Shown: piece by piece, positions 10,401-18,588 of the stretch
Numbering within the stretch: the first letter of the stretch is position 1
Layout: every line of letters begins with the position of its first letter
Origin: Priapulus caudatus
Taxonomy: Eukaryota; Priapulida; Priapulimorpha; Priapulimorphida; Priapulidae
Length of the DNA: 35,908 nt
Assembly: GCF_000485595.1 (NCBI RefSeq)
Contig: NW_014577075.1
Location: 1-35,908 of the forward strand
Direction: 5' to 3'
Made by a program: the position numbers and the translations under genes
Notes under the pieces: generated by a model
What the model was told of the DNA's origin: nothing
Database searches by the model: none
The model's input: the letters and a program-made list of their open reading frames with translations, nothing else

Positions 10401-12856
10401 TGGTATGACCCGGCCGGGAGTTAAACCCCCGACCTTCCACATACGAGGCGATACCTTGCCTCATCCCACCAACCTTGCTATACTAATGCTAAATTACTAA
10501 TGCCCATGCAATTTAGTAAACAAGTACAAATTATTGTGCGATCTTGAATTGGCCAAGGAGTTGTGGATATATCCAATCAAAGACTGAACACAAGACGGGG
10601 AAAACACTGACTAGCAACAGCAGGCGTACTCTATGGGAGTATTCCTGATACCCCCCCCCCCACACACACACACTCTCCCTCCATCCCTCCGTCCCTCCCT
10701 CCCTGCCCCCCCCCCTCTATCGGATGAGCACTGTCAGTCTGCAAAACTAGTTTACATGGTCTTAACTTTATCTGTTTCTGTGTGAACAAAAAAAATAATC
10801 AAGTGGTCAGCTATAGTCAATGACCAATTACTGCTATGTTTGTTCAGTGGGAGCTCATCTGCATCAAAAGTCAATTCTCAGTCCAATGAACAGGGAAAAG
10901 ATACTGCAGAGCATGGAGCAAATGAAACGTGAGTTTGTAATCATGTTTGTAGTAAAACAGAAACTAACAGAAAGTTGTAAAACTGCAGCTAGCATTAATG
11001 TCTAAAATTAGCTGAATTTTATCACTTGGTGTAATATCTGATATCTTTCATATGTGTTCCTCTGTTACATATTTGCTCAAATCTGCGATAGAAACTACAC
11101 GACATTCAGGGGTGAATAATTGCGATTAAACCTTGAGATCTCAGTAGCATCTTCTGTGTGCTTAGTCTGATTGGAACCACTATGAGCACGGTTGCTATTT
11201 TAGCGATACAGGCGGGAAGACCAGGGAGAGAGCATCAATTCCTGGAGCTGAGCCGAACATCGGGTTGGTACTAAAAATGGCTTCGTGCCGCTAAAGCGCA
11301 ATGGCTTATGTCATTCCCAATTACTGGCGACCACTCCCCTAGTGGTATTATACACTGTACTCATAAAACCTGATCCTGCTAAATCCTATGTAGCAGTCAG
11401 AATTGAGTAAAACTAATTTCCTACAAAGTATAGATTAATCCATTGTATCTATATCCAAGCATCGAGAGTAATAAAGAATTTATGTGTGCCCATCATCAAC
11501 CACACTAAAGTGGATAGATTGTGTCTTGTGTGTACACTCTAGCTGGTGAGATTTATAGTAATAACATTACATTTGTTTGCTGTAGCCCTGTGAAATCAGG
11601 TCTCTTCAAACCTGATATCCAACGGCAAATAAGCCAGCACATTGTCAAGGACACGGATAGCAGTGCACGTGAGTTTTTCTATTGTCTTCCTTCTTCTCTG
11701 CCCCCTGCTTCCCTTATTTTTGCCTGCTTCCATGTTAAGTCACTGTGTAGAAGTATCTTTATGCAAAGGGGAACACACTAAGGGCGAAGGCACACAAAAT
11801 TGTCTGGGATCAGGTATATTCACTGCCTTTTTTCCTAGGAAATATAGCTTGTCAGCCAATAATCATAAACAGCTTGTATTTATCACTCCTAATTTGTTTG
11901 CGGCTGATACCTATAATGACTGAATGATTCAATGGCTGGCAGCCATATTATCAGATATATATATCTAGGCACAAATATCGAGTTGGGTTTTCTTTCTGGT
12001 TATATGGGAGTGATACTTGCTTTCACGGTTACTTTTCTATTAGCTATGCCATTTGCTTGCAATCCAACTCATTTATTTATGTATATTTAGTAGGATTAAC
12101 TGTGATTTTGTTACAAATTATGTGCAGATTGGGACACGCTAGTTCAGGAAAACATCGACACAATCTCTAGAAATCCGTCTGAGACACTGTGGCCGCGAGA
12201 CACCCTGTTCAAGTATCTGCAACTGATGGAAGCCCTACAAGACAACCTGGAGGAACGCATGCGTCTGGAGAAAATCATCTGTAAGCACACATTACACATG
12301 CTTTTTATTACATTACTTTACTTTACATTTACTTTTCATGCATACAGTCATTGTTTACAACTGAACCTGTCTATAAAGACTTCTCAAGGGAAATTGCCGA
12401 AACTGGCTTTTATAGACAAGATGTCTGTTCCATAGATTAGGTTGCAATGTCTTGCTGTCACTTATAAATTCTCTATATATGTTGTACTACATCCAGTGGT
12501 CTTGAACTGGTACTGGTTCCTTCAATTCATAAAAAAATCACTGATATATATCATAGATGATGTGAGAATGGCTTCACAAATATTATAGTACATAAGTGTA
12601 ACATCACAAAGATGTTTTACCTACTGCATATGACACCACAATGATGACATGTACTTGTATTAGTATTGAGTTCAAAAATCTGTTCGTCTCTATATGTGTG
12701 GCTAGCCAGAAAAGCTATCACGTTTAACGTGTAGGGTGTGCAATGTGCTGTGTGCGCTGTAAATCTTAGAAGGGTAATATTTCACGATAACTTATCGTGA
12801 ATTTGTTGTTTATTATTTTGGCAGGTGAGATTCTACTGCAGGTACATGACACCTGA
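4289..12856 (+). CDS. CATSPER2: CatSper2, sperm cation channel subunit (12 exons)
   Basis: Pore-forming alpha subunit of the sperm flagellar calcium channel CatSper. Coding exons: 4289-4448, 4745-4921, 6976-7044, 7321-7493, 7985-8161, 9024-9148, 9412-9584, 9849-9978, 10848-10928, 11586-11668, 12128-12280, 12825-12856. All introns are GT-AG and the phases join without a stop, giving 1533 nt (about 510 aa; human is about 530). Six transmembrane segments: S1 about 115-134, S2 145-163, S3 177-195, S4 215-250, S5 255-280, S6 328-350. S4 has R223, R226, R229, K232, R238 and R241 at three-residue spacing. The pore loop has FTLDHWY (T308, D310, W312), the CatSper T-x-D-x-W signature. The tail segments NNFQSIRNELFEE and WDTLVQEN...LWPRDTLFKY...NLEER are specific to CatSper2 rather than CatSper1, 3 or 4. 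The start is the first ATG of the exon and is followed by a segment resembling the CatSper2 N-terminus. The acidic/Ser-rich linker before the C-terminal motif is shorter than in mammals. Expression is expected in male germ cells; other subunits are not in this window. Confidence 0.94.
4745..4921 (+). CDS. CATSPER2: CatSper2 exon 2
   Basis: Residues 54-112. The acceptor is TCCACAG. It contains LVKFQVYSSRDK and ends with PPIDLWAHWVLN, matching the conserved pre-S1 P-L-x-LWAxWVL segment of CatSper2. Donor A|GTAAGG, phase 1. The following intron of about 2.05 kb (4922-6975) shows no gene or clear transposon end. Confidence 0.88.
6976..7044 (+). CDS. CATSPER2: CatSper2 exon 3 (S1)
   Basis: A 69-nt exon between CTAACAG and GTATGAG, too short to stand out as an open frame. 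It encodes TWFKNSMLIIILSNSIALGI, the first transmembrane helix. It was placed because phase 1 is needed on both sides and S1 was otherwise missing. Confidence 0.88.
7321..7493 (+). CDS. CATSPER2: CatSper2 exon 4 (S2-S3)
   Basis: Encodes the S1-S2 loop, S2 (FDYCSLIIFILEIKLKWL) and S3 (GWNIFDFCVTYF). The voltage-sensor countercharges E in ILEIKLKWL and D in NIFDF are present. Flanked by ATCCACAG and GTGAGC; ends in phase 0. Confidence 0.93.
7985..8161 (+). CDS. CATSPER2: CatSper2 exon 5 (S4 voltage sensor)
   Basis: Exactly 59 codons, phase 0 on both sides. S4 reads NNMRVFRILRSLKMVTRFRQ with basic residues every third position, closely matching CatSper2 RVLRSLKLLAQFRQI. The S3-S4 linker is Gly/Ser-rich. 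Confidence 0.94.
8785..8950. repeat. Inverted repeat around telomere-like motif (CatSper2 intron 5)
   Basis: Arms at about 8785-8842 and 8893-8950 (about 58 bp, near-identical, with one indel and a few mismatches) can form a hairpin. The loop holds taaccctaaccctaacc (8840-8856), the TTAGGG-type telomere repeat, and an AT dinucleotide run. It may be a foldback MITE. No target duplication was recognised. Confidence 0.75.
9024..9148 (+). CDS. CATSPER2: CatSper2 exon 6 (S5)
   Basis: Encodes S5 (EMVFITLLLFTFAYIFAIAG) followed by the outer turret IIFFDDFTNSKRTDL. Acceptor CTCTACAG, donor TTCAG|GTTTGA, leaving phase 2. Confidence 0.92.
9412..9584 (+). CDS. CATSPER2: CatSper2 exon 7 (pore and S6)
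   Basis: Encodes the pore helix LPKALATLFQLFTLDHWYA with the selectivity-filter T-L-D-H-W, and S6 (GAYIILWICIGSFIFRNIFV). This exon and exon 5 carry the strongest channel signal. Acceptor TTTATTTCAG, donor ATGG|GTTAGT. Confidence 0.94.
9849..9978 (+). CDS. CATSPER2: CatSper2 exon 8 (post-S6 helix)
   Basis: Starts in phase 1 after TTTTTTGCAG and encodes VNNFQSIRNELFEEV, the CatSper2 V-x-NFQ-x-IRKEL motif directly after S6. A coiled-coil-like charged segment follows (QLQIKTAMFNAELTKQ). Confidence 0.92.
10170..10482 (-). mobile_element. tRNA-derived SINE in CatSper2 intron 8
   Basis: A 12-bp perfect direct repeat, AACCTTGCTATA, sits at 10170-10181 and 10471-10482 and brackets a 289-bp insert. 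On the minus strand the insert begins with a tRNA-like head: A-box-like TGGTGGGATGAGG, then B-box-like GGTTTAACTCC, followed by a non-tRNA body. This is the structure of a SINE made by target-primed reverse transcription. It is antisense to CatSper2. The far end (10182 side) lacks a simple poly-A, as in SINEs that borrow a LINE-specific tail. It is not a functional tRNA gene because no intact cloverleaf is visible. Confidence 0.8.
10651..10720. repeat. C-rich low-complexity tract
   Basis: Poly-C, a CA run, CCCTC-type repeats and a second poly-C run follow one another in CatSper2 intron 8, about 130 bp before exon 9. Confidence 0.85.
10848..10928 (+). CDS. CATSPER2: CatSper2 exon 9 (C-terminal linker)
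   Basis: An 81-nt exon between TTGTTCAG and GTGAGT encoding a polar Ser/Asn/Gln/Glu-rich linker (GSSSASKVNSQSNEQGKDTA). It is supported by keeping phase 2 on both sides and by a similar Ser-rich linker in mammalian CatSper2. Confidence 0.75.
11586..11668 (+). CDS. CATSPER2: CatSper2 exon 10 (C-terminal linker)
   Basis: Encodes PVKSGLFKPDIQRQISQHIV and more polar residues; bounded by TTGCTGTAG and GTGAGT. No family motif of its own; included because its phase joins exons 9 and 11 without a stop. Confidence 0.75.
12128..12280 (+). CDS. CATSPER2: CatSper2 exon 11 (C-terminal motif)
   Basis: Encodes HWDTLVQENIDTISRNPSET then LWPRDTLFKYLQLMEALQDN then LEERMRLEKII. It aligns almost without gaps with the end of mammalian CatSper2 (WETLVHEN, VWPRDSLFRYFELLEKLQYNLEER). 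This is the clearest evidence for CatSper2 over its paralogues. Confidence 0.95.
12825..12856 (+). CDS. CATSPER2: CatSper2 exon 12 (terminal)
   Basis: A 32-nt terminal exon after TTTTGGCAG coding CEILLQVHDT and a TGA at 12854-12856. Human CatSper2 also ends about ten residues after the LEER helix. If the intron were retained, the frame would instead read on through a hydrophobic stretch to about 12435. Confidence 0.75.
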
Positions 12857-13160
12857 AGCCAAGTTTGGGAGTTTGCCTGTTCCTCTTTCTCCCTGCTTGA
12901 TGAAATCTTTTATAAAGCGTTTGATTTTAATATATTAAACTGAAGTAATTATTATATTAATTTTTCTTTTCAACTTTTAATGGCCTTGTTAGTGGTTAAT
13001 AGAATTACTCTTTCAATATCAATTTGTCACTGTCGTATATACAAACGTTTTGTTGTAATTTCTTTTATTCGTTAATATATTTTGTATTATACATTCAACT
13101 GTAAGAATATTAACTTGAGTGAAAGTTGCTACAATATTAATCGAATGTATTGTAAATGTA

Positions 13161-13166
13161 AATAAA
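13161..13166 (+). terminator. Candidate CatSper2 polyadenylation signal
   Basis: AATAAA, 305 bp after the CatSper2 stop codon, in AT-rich DNA followed by T/G-containing sequence. It is the first canonical signal seen downstream. Confidence 0.5.
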
Positions 13167-13273
13167 TACTCTAATAATTTATATATATGTATACTGTAAT
13201 AACCTGCTACAGCAAACTATATTATCACGAAGTTCTCTGCGATAAAATTATACAAGTATATAATTTGCGATAT

Positions 13274-13275
<2 letters not shown>

Positions 13276-13338
<63 letters not shown>

Positions 13339-13400
13339 GAGGGAGGGAGGGAGGGAAGTTGGAGAAGGGAGGGGAGGAGGCGAAGATGATGGGTAGGGGC
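13276..13400. repeat. GA microsatellite and purine-rich tract
   Basis: About 60 bp of (GA)n, then GGA/GGGA-rich sequence on the plus strand. The Arg-Glu and Ser-Leu reading frames across it are artefacts of the dinucleotide repeat. Confidence 0.95.
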
Positions 13401-13469
13401 GAGTGCGGGTGAGAAGGTGTTTGAGTAGGAGAGGGGAGGAGGAGACCGGAAGAAGGTGTTGGACGATCA

Positions 13470-13494
13470 NNNNNNNNNNNNNNNNNNNNNNNNN
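13470..13494. other. Assembly gap (25 N)
   Basis: A run of 25 undetermined bases directly after the purine-rich tract and before a C-rich segment. The true length is unknown. Confidence 0.99.
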
Positions 13495-13602
13495 AAACCC
13501 CCCTCCACACCCACCCACTCCCCCCCCCGGTCGCTTCGCTCGCAGTGCGATCTCACTCTCACCTATCACCAATGTTGGCAGCCCTGCTAATACTAGTAAT
13601 AG

Positions 13603-14401
13603 CAAGAGCTGGATAATACCTAGAGTGTACAACGGAAAAACGGGGAAATAGTGCTATTTCACGACTACATTATTCTACTTTGCCTGCGAGTCTAGAATAA
13701 TTTCATGGTATTGCATTAAGCCAGAATTTCTTTGCTCTCTAAAAACAAGACAACCGCTTGTCATACGATACTCCTAGGGCGGAGGATATCGGCTCCTAAA
13801 CCTCCCCTCCCACATGCCAAACGCCCCCTCGTATCCACTTCTGCCACCATCCTACACGCGGCTAAGCGTTGAGTCGTGAAAGTTCGGTTATTTCCGCTGA
13901 TAAATTTATGAATGGACGGTGCTTCGGTTATCATAGGTGACATGGGGGCATCGCCTATGCCCCTTATCTTCCATTATCTTTCCTAGCACGGCTAATGCCC
14001 GTCATGATGGAGCCGGCTCCATTCAAGTTCTTTACAACGCAGCTCAGTTACTCAGTGTAGTAACAGTACCAAATTTGGGCATATGACATCAATTATCAGC
14101 GCTCCAAGTGGTGACGGAAACCGATAGCCAAAATGCTTACCGCGTGTAGGATGGTGGCAGAGAGTGGGATACGAGGCGGCGTTTGGCATGTGAGAGGGGA
14201 GGTTTAGGACCGATATCTCAGGCCTAGCGTATCGTATTGAGAAAGGCGGTTGGTCTTGTTGTAGAGAGCAAGGAATTCTGCTTAATGCTAATAGCATGAA
14301 ATTATTCTAGACTCACAGGCAAAGTAGAATAATGTATCGTCGTGAAATAGCACTATTTCCCCGTTTTTTCCGTTATACACTCTAGGTATTATCCGCTCTT
14401 G
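13603..14401. mobile_element. 0.8-kb foldback (long-arm inverted repeat) element
   Basis: Arms of about 266 bp (about 13603-13868 and 14133-14401) are inverted copies with scattered mismatches and indels, around a 265-bp spacer. Matching landmarks include CAAGAGC-GGATAATACC at both outer ends and CCTACACGCGG at both inner ends. No reading frame of transposase size is present. Arms this long with no coding capacity fit a non-autonomous foldback transposon. An assembly palindrome artefact is possible, but the mismatches argue against it. Confidence 0.85.
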
Positions 14402-14744
14402 GTATATGTAGTATGACTATGAGTGTGTTTACAACTAGTTATACATCACAAGGGCGGATACAGGATTTTTCAAAGGGGTGGGACCATAATTTTTGAGGGA
14501 GGGCATTTATCATATTTCACCTTATTTAGGGCACCCCTGTATCCAAGCAAGGGCGAGCGCGAACGCGCGAAGCAGTGAAGGGGGGTCTGGGGGTCCTCCC
14601 CCAGAACATTTCTGAATTTTTAAGTTGCGGAGTGGCCTTTTCCTTCATTTCCCATGCATATTGACATTATCTTGATTTAGTTTTTGTCAGTGTTTTAATT
14701 AATAGAATGAGGATCCCAATCCAAAATAAGAAAAGATTTGATGA

Positions 14745-15816
14745 TCATATGATAACTGTATTAATTTTGGTAGCATCAGCAGTATCATTTTCAACGACAA
14801 CTTCATAGATGGTTTCCTCCGCTGTGTTTATTGGATCAGCAGTTTCAAGAATTGAAGTTTCAGCAACAGGATCATCAGCAGTATCGATGAGCGAAGTATC
14901 AGCAACAGAATTTACACCTACGGTATCATCACCAGTTTCGAAAGTAACGTCGTATTCAGCAACAGAATTTTCAACAACGGGATCAGCGAACTTGGGATGA
15001 CTGCCGTGCCTGCGGCTGTATGCTGCCAAAATATATATATTTATCAATGTCTTTTCACAACCCTAAATTTGGTGCCCTTTCAAATATATACAGAGGTGCC
15101 CATTTTCAAGATTTAATTGTGACGGGGATCGGGTTTTCATGTGCCCTTTTAGAAACATTTTCTCCGTCAAGATGCCCTCTTTTTTAAGATTTTTGGCGAG
15201 ATTAATTGGGTGCCCTATTTCAAAAAAAATTTCCGTCAGGGTGCCCTCTTTTAAAAATTTGTGACAAGATCGAGTTTTTTAGGTGCCCTTTGGCTTTAGA
15301 ATAATATTTCTCCGTCAAGGTGCCCTCTTTTTTAAAATGCTGCCCTTTTTGAAATATTTTTCTCCGTCAAAGTGCCCTCTTTTTTATGATTTTTGGCGAG
15401 ATCGGGATTTCATGTGCCCTATTTCAACAATTTTTCTCCGTCAAGGTGCCCTCTTTTAAAAAAAAGATCGGGTTTTAAAGCTGCCCTTGGGCCGGGGCTT
15501 GAAACGTTTTTCTCCGTCAAGGTGCCCTCTTTTTTAAATTTTTGATGAGATAGGATTTATATGTGCCGTATTTAAAATATCATTCTGCATCATAGGCTAG
15601 GTGCCTTTCAAACTAAAAGTTTTAGTTTGTAATTCTTAGTAAGTAAATCAGGTTTTCACACAGGACCTATATTTCATTAAAAATTGACACATTTCACTGC
15701 TTATTTCTCTTGTAAAAAAACACAATCTTACCTGAACAAACTAGTAATTGAGTCTTTGATGCTGCCTTGATAGTTTCTTGAAGCTTTCGCTTCCGAACTC
15801 GATCTTTGCTGGGCAT
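14745..15816 (-). CDS. Small spliced ORF inside the hAT-like element
   Basis: Exon 1 runs 15816-15732 (ATG, donor TTCAG|GTAAGA) and exon 2 runs 15022-14745 (acceptor TTTTGGCAG, TGA stop). Their phases join cleanly to give about 120 aa. The N-terminus is basic (MPSKDRVRKRKLQETIK), like the starts of many hAT transposases. The rest is an acidic, Thr/Val-rich stretch with degenerate TAD/VAE/ETAD repeats. The family is not recognised. The likely reading is the surviving 5' exons of a transposase whose catalytic part was deleted, but an independent element-borne gene cannot be excluded. Expression is unknown. Confidence 0.45.
15060..15610. repeat. Degenerate tandem repeat (CTCCGTCAAGGTGCCCTC)
   Basis: Units containing TTTCTCCGTCAAGGTGCCCT followed by poly-T/A alternate with shorter TGTGCCCTATTTC variants. 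About a dozen GTGCCC words occur in 540 bp. The array lies inside the intron of the small minus-strand ORF. Confidence 0.8.
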
Positions 15817-16778
15817 TTTTTTATATTATATATAAAAGCATAGGTGAATAGGTAAAAAGCAGACACGGAATGCGGACCAGACCAGGATGCGGAATGCGGA
15901 AACAAACTCCACGACAGATGGCGCTCTCGCTCATAGGCTCAATCCTGCGTGTGGGAAGGGGGCGCTGCATGCAGTTTGATGCGGAAACTGATTACTGACC
16001 GAGACATTGACTAAATGAGTCAGGCTACAGGGGGTATGAAATGAGGGGGGTATCAAAAACTCATCAGAAATCAACAACTATATTTTGGTTGCTTTTGGAA
16101 AATAAGAAATTTCATCTTGTAAAAAAATTTAGTTGGTCAACAAAATTTTCGCTTATGATTTTTGAGGGCATCTTGATTTTTCAAGGGGGTGGACCGGTCC
16201 ACCCGGTCCACCCCCCTAAATCCGCCCTTGCATCATCTACACAATACATCATGTCATTATAGACAGCTGAGAACATCATCAATGCTAATGATACTCATGA
16301 TCTAAGAATAATATTTGTATCTATGTTGTGGACCCTAAACTCTGAATAGTTGCACAACTTGGAATTTATCAGCCACATTCACTATTGGGCCAAACCCAAT
16401 CTTGAGATTGGGCAAAACGAATGAGTAAACACCTAAAACAGAGCGTGCACAAACAATGATTATTATGATTGAAGATTTTCAAATGTATGATCACATGCAT
16501 AAGACATCTAAAGCGTACAGCTATACACTCTATACCTTATCTTCGAGTAGAGGGGAGGAGGAGGGGAGAAGGAGGGGAGAAGGAGGGGGAGAAGCTGGTA
16601 GAGAAGGAGGGGGAGAAGGGAGTTCCGCTTCCCAAAATGCAGTGCGCCGCCTTTAGCCATGTACTTAAGTTTGTAACATCCAGTGCGCAGTGCTAGCAAA
16701 CTATGTATTTCCCACTGACTGGCTGGAGTAAGATGGTCCCGAGCATTCGTAATAGAATGTTCTATAGCCCTGCGGAAA

Positions 16779-16850
16779 CTGTACGCGGGCTATAGTACTA
16801 GAGCTAGATTACCCCTAGCTCTAGCCTCTAGGACTATAGCCCGCGTACAG
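16779..16850. repeat. Hairpin inverted repeat
   Basis: CTGTACGCGGGCTATAGT at 16779-16796 is repeated exactly inverted at 16833-16850, with a second nested pair (agagctag / ctagctct) in the loop. No RNA family is recognised. Confidence 0.8.
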
Positions 16851-17237
16851 GAGCCGCACAACTCAGCATAATATTGCGACCCGATTACCCCGAGACGAGG
16901 GATGTTACTCTCAGGGTCTCAGGATACAATACATTTTAGTACACAGGCCTGGCCCTGGGCCTCTAGACTATAGTCGGCTCAGAGTCCTTCTTTATGCATG
17001 CTCCCGGTGGACAAGCGTGGTGTCGGTAGTCGAATTCGAAATAAAGGCTCTCACTCTGCCACTGTCTGTCCAGTCGAGCCTCTAATGGTTTTAGGTTTAG
17101 TGAGCACACACTGTGACACAGTGACACAGTGTTTTCACACTTGGATTGTTCCATGGACATGGTTGTACTATACGATTCCTGAATGAGTATTTCCCGAGGT
17201 CTCTATTTGACCTACGCAGGGCTGTAGCCTCTGGGGT

Positions 17238-17253
17238 GGGGGGGGGGGGGGGG
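17238..17253. repeat. Poly-G run
   Basis: Sixteen consecutive G bases on the plus strand, just before the second foldback element. Confidence 0.95.
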
Positions 17254-17280
17254 CAGCTGCTCCCTAGATTTTGAAGCAAA

Positions 17281-17976
17281 ATTAAAGGAATAATTGGTCC
17301 ATTGATTATGCAATGTTGACGAATGCTAGAGTAACTGGCACCTTGTGTAGTTAATAAGTACATTACCTTTATATATAGCCAAACGCGTATTAGTTTGTCC
17401 AATATCACGGCTGGTTACATTACAAACAAGACTTGAAATCGGTTGTTGATGTTGTATCAACGTATCATTTACGTGCCGTAAATGTCATCCAGGAGTCAAG
17501 CGATGACGTAAACATTTGTGCGGCCTGTATGTTTTGGACGCCAGATGAAACGGAGGTGTCAGCGGTGTAACCGCGGCCACGGACTAAACATGGAAATAGA
17601 GTAAAATACACGTACTAATCACGGACGCACGTGGACAGCCCTGACAAAAAGTTCCTTATCACGAGCATCCATGTTTACGAAATCACTGATTATAGCATTG
17701 CATACGGCCGAGCATGCGTGCGAAAATGTCCGGTGCACTATAAATCTGTATCACACCCGCTTCGCCGGCAGCGGTTTGAAACTGTAAACAACTGATTTTT
17801 GGACTCAAAGACCAGCGGTTTTCAATTAGACATTTCTTAGTAACCAGCAGTGATATTGGACAAACTAATACGCGTTTGGCTATAAGGTAATGTACTTTAA
17901 TATTAACTACACAAGGTGCCAGTTACTCTAGCATTCGTCAACATTGCATAATCAATGGACCTATTATTCCTTTAAA
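17281..17976. mobile_element. 0.7-kb foldback element upstream of SON
   Basis: About 130-150 bp arms (about 17281-17425 and 17840-17976) are inverted copies with very few differences. Examples are AATGTTGACGAATGCTAGAG and CCAAACGCGTATTAGTTTGT on the left, both found complemented on the right. The spacer of about 410 bp has no gene. It is a MITE-like or foldback transposon ending about 600 bp before the SON start codon. Confidence 0.85.
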
Positions 17977-18545
17977 AATAAGCTTGGTTGATAATCGTAA
18001 ATAACTCTTAGAACATGATTTCTTTGGTCACTTATCTGTGAAAGCCTTGTTTCATACCCACCCCCATGGGCCCCACCACACTATGGATGTTGATCAAGAG
18101 CTGCGCCAATCCCTCATCATTACACAGTTGAGTCATGAAATTTTGCTCTCCATAGGAATTACCTCAGCCTACAGCCTACCCCGACCAGGCTGTGTGACTA
18201 ACGTCAATATACACATGATGTATGTCTCTTGATGTATGACCGTTTCTTGGAGCTATCTACGGCCCTGCTACGCATACACATTCTCTTGTATTAGGTTATA
18301 TTATAATATGTAGATCATAGATATGTCTATACTATGAGTAGCGGCAGTGCACACCTCAGCAGAATATTTTAATATCTAATGGTTAATACCATATATCGCA
18401 TGATAATTCTATGTAAATGTCATTTAAATACTGTTCTATTGCTACAAGTACAACATGCAACGTCACTATTCGTGCACCACTGTGTAAACCAAGAAAAATC
18501 GATCTTGTTGAGTTATACTGTAACAATTTTCATTCTAAACAGGTA

Positions 18546-18588
18546 ATGTCCATAAAAATGTCTTAACGAAGACAAAATGACGGAATGA
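18546..18588 (+). promoter_or_regulatory. Two short upstream ORFs before SON
   Basis: A 7-codon frame at 18546-18566 (two ATGs, TAA stop) and a 4-codon frame at 18577-18588 (ATG ACG GAA TGA). The TGA of the second overlaps the SON ATG as ATGA. A good acceptor (TTCATTCTAAACAG) ends at 18542, so both would lie in the last 5'-UTR exon. They could lower or tune SON translation. Confidence 0.4.

Larger units (their letters stand above)
14444..16235. mobile_element. hAT-like element, 1.8 kb, 5-bp target duplication
   Basis: Terminal inverted repeats CAAGGGCGGATacAGG (from 14449) and its complement ending CCGCCCTTG at 16230. CATCA is present immediately outside both ends (14444-14448, 16231-16235). 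Near the left end, the gcgcgaagcagtgaaggggg and gggggtcctcccccagaac stretch resembles the interior of widespread hAT-type non-autonomous elements. The interior holds a small two-exon minus-strand ORF (14745-15816) and a degenerate GTGCCCTCTTTT repeat (about 15060-15610). No catalytic transposase domain remains. Confidence 0.75.

Noticed and set aside
10400-10470. Functional tRNA gene on the minus strand
   Set aside because: A and B boxes are present, but there is no complete cloverleaf, and a 12-bp target duplication brackets a longer insert; it is a SINE head.
13187-13632. Frames across the GA tract and the N-run
   Set aside because: Arg-Glu or Ser-Leu dinucleotide-repeat translation, with undetermined bases in the middle.
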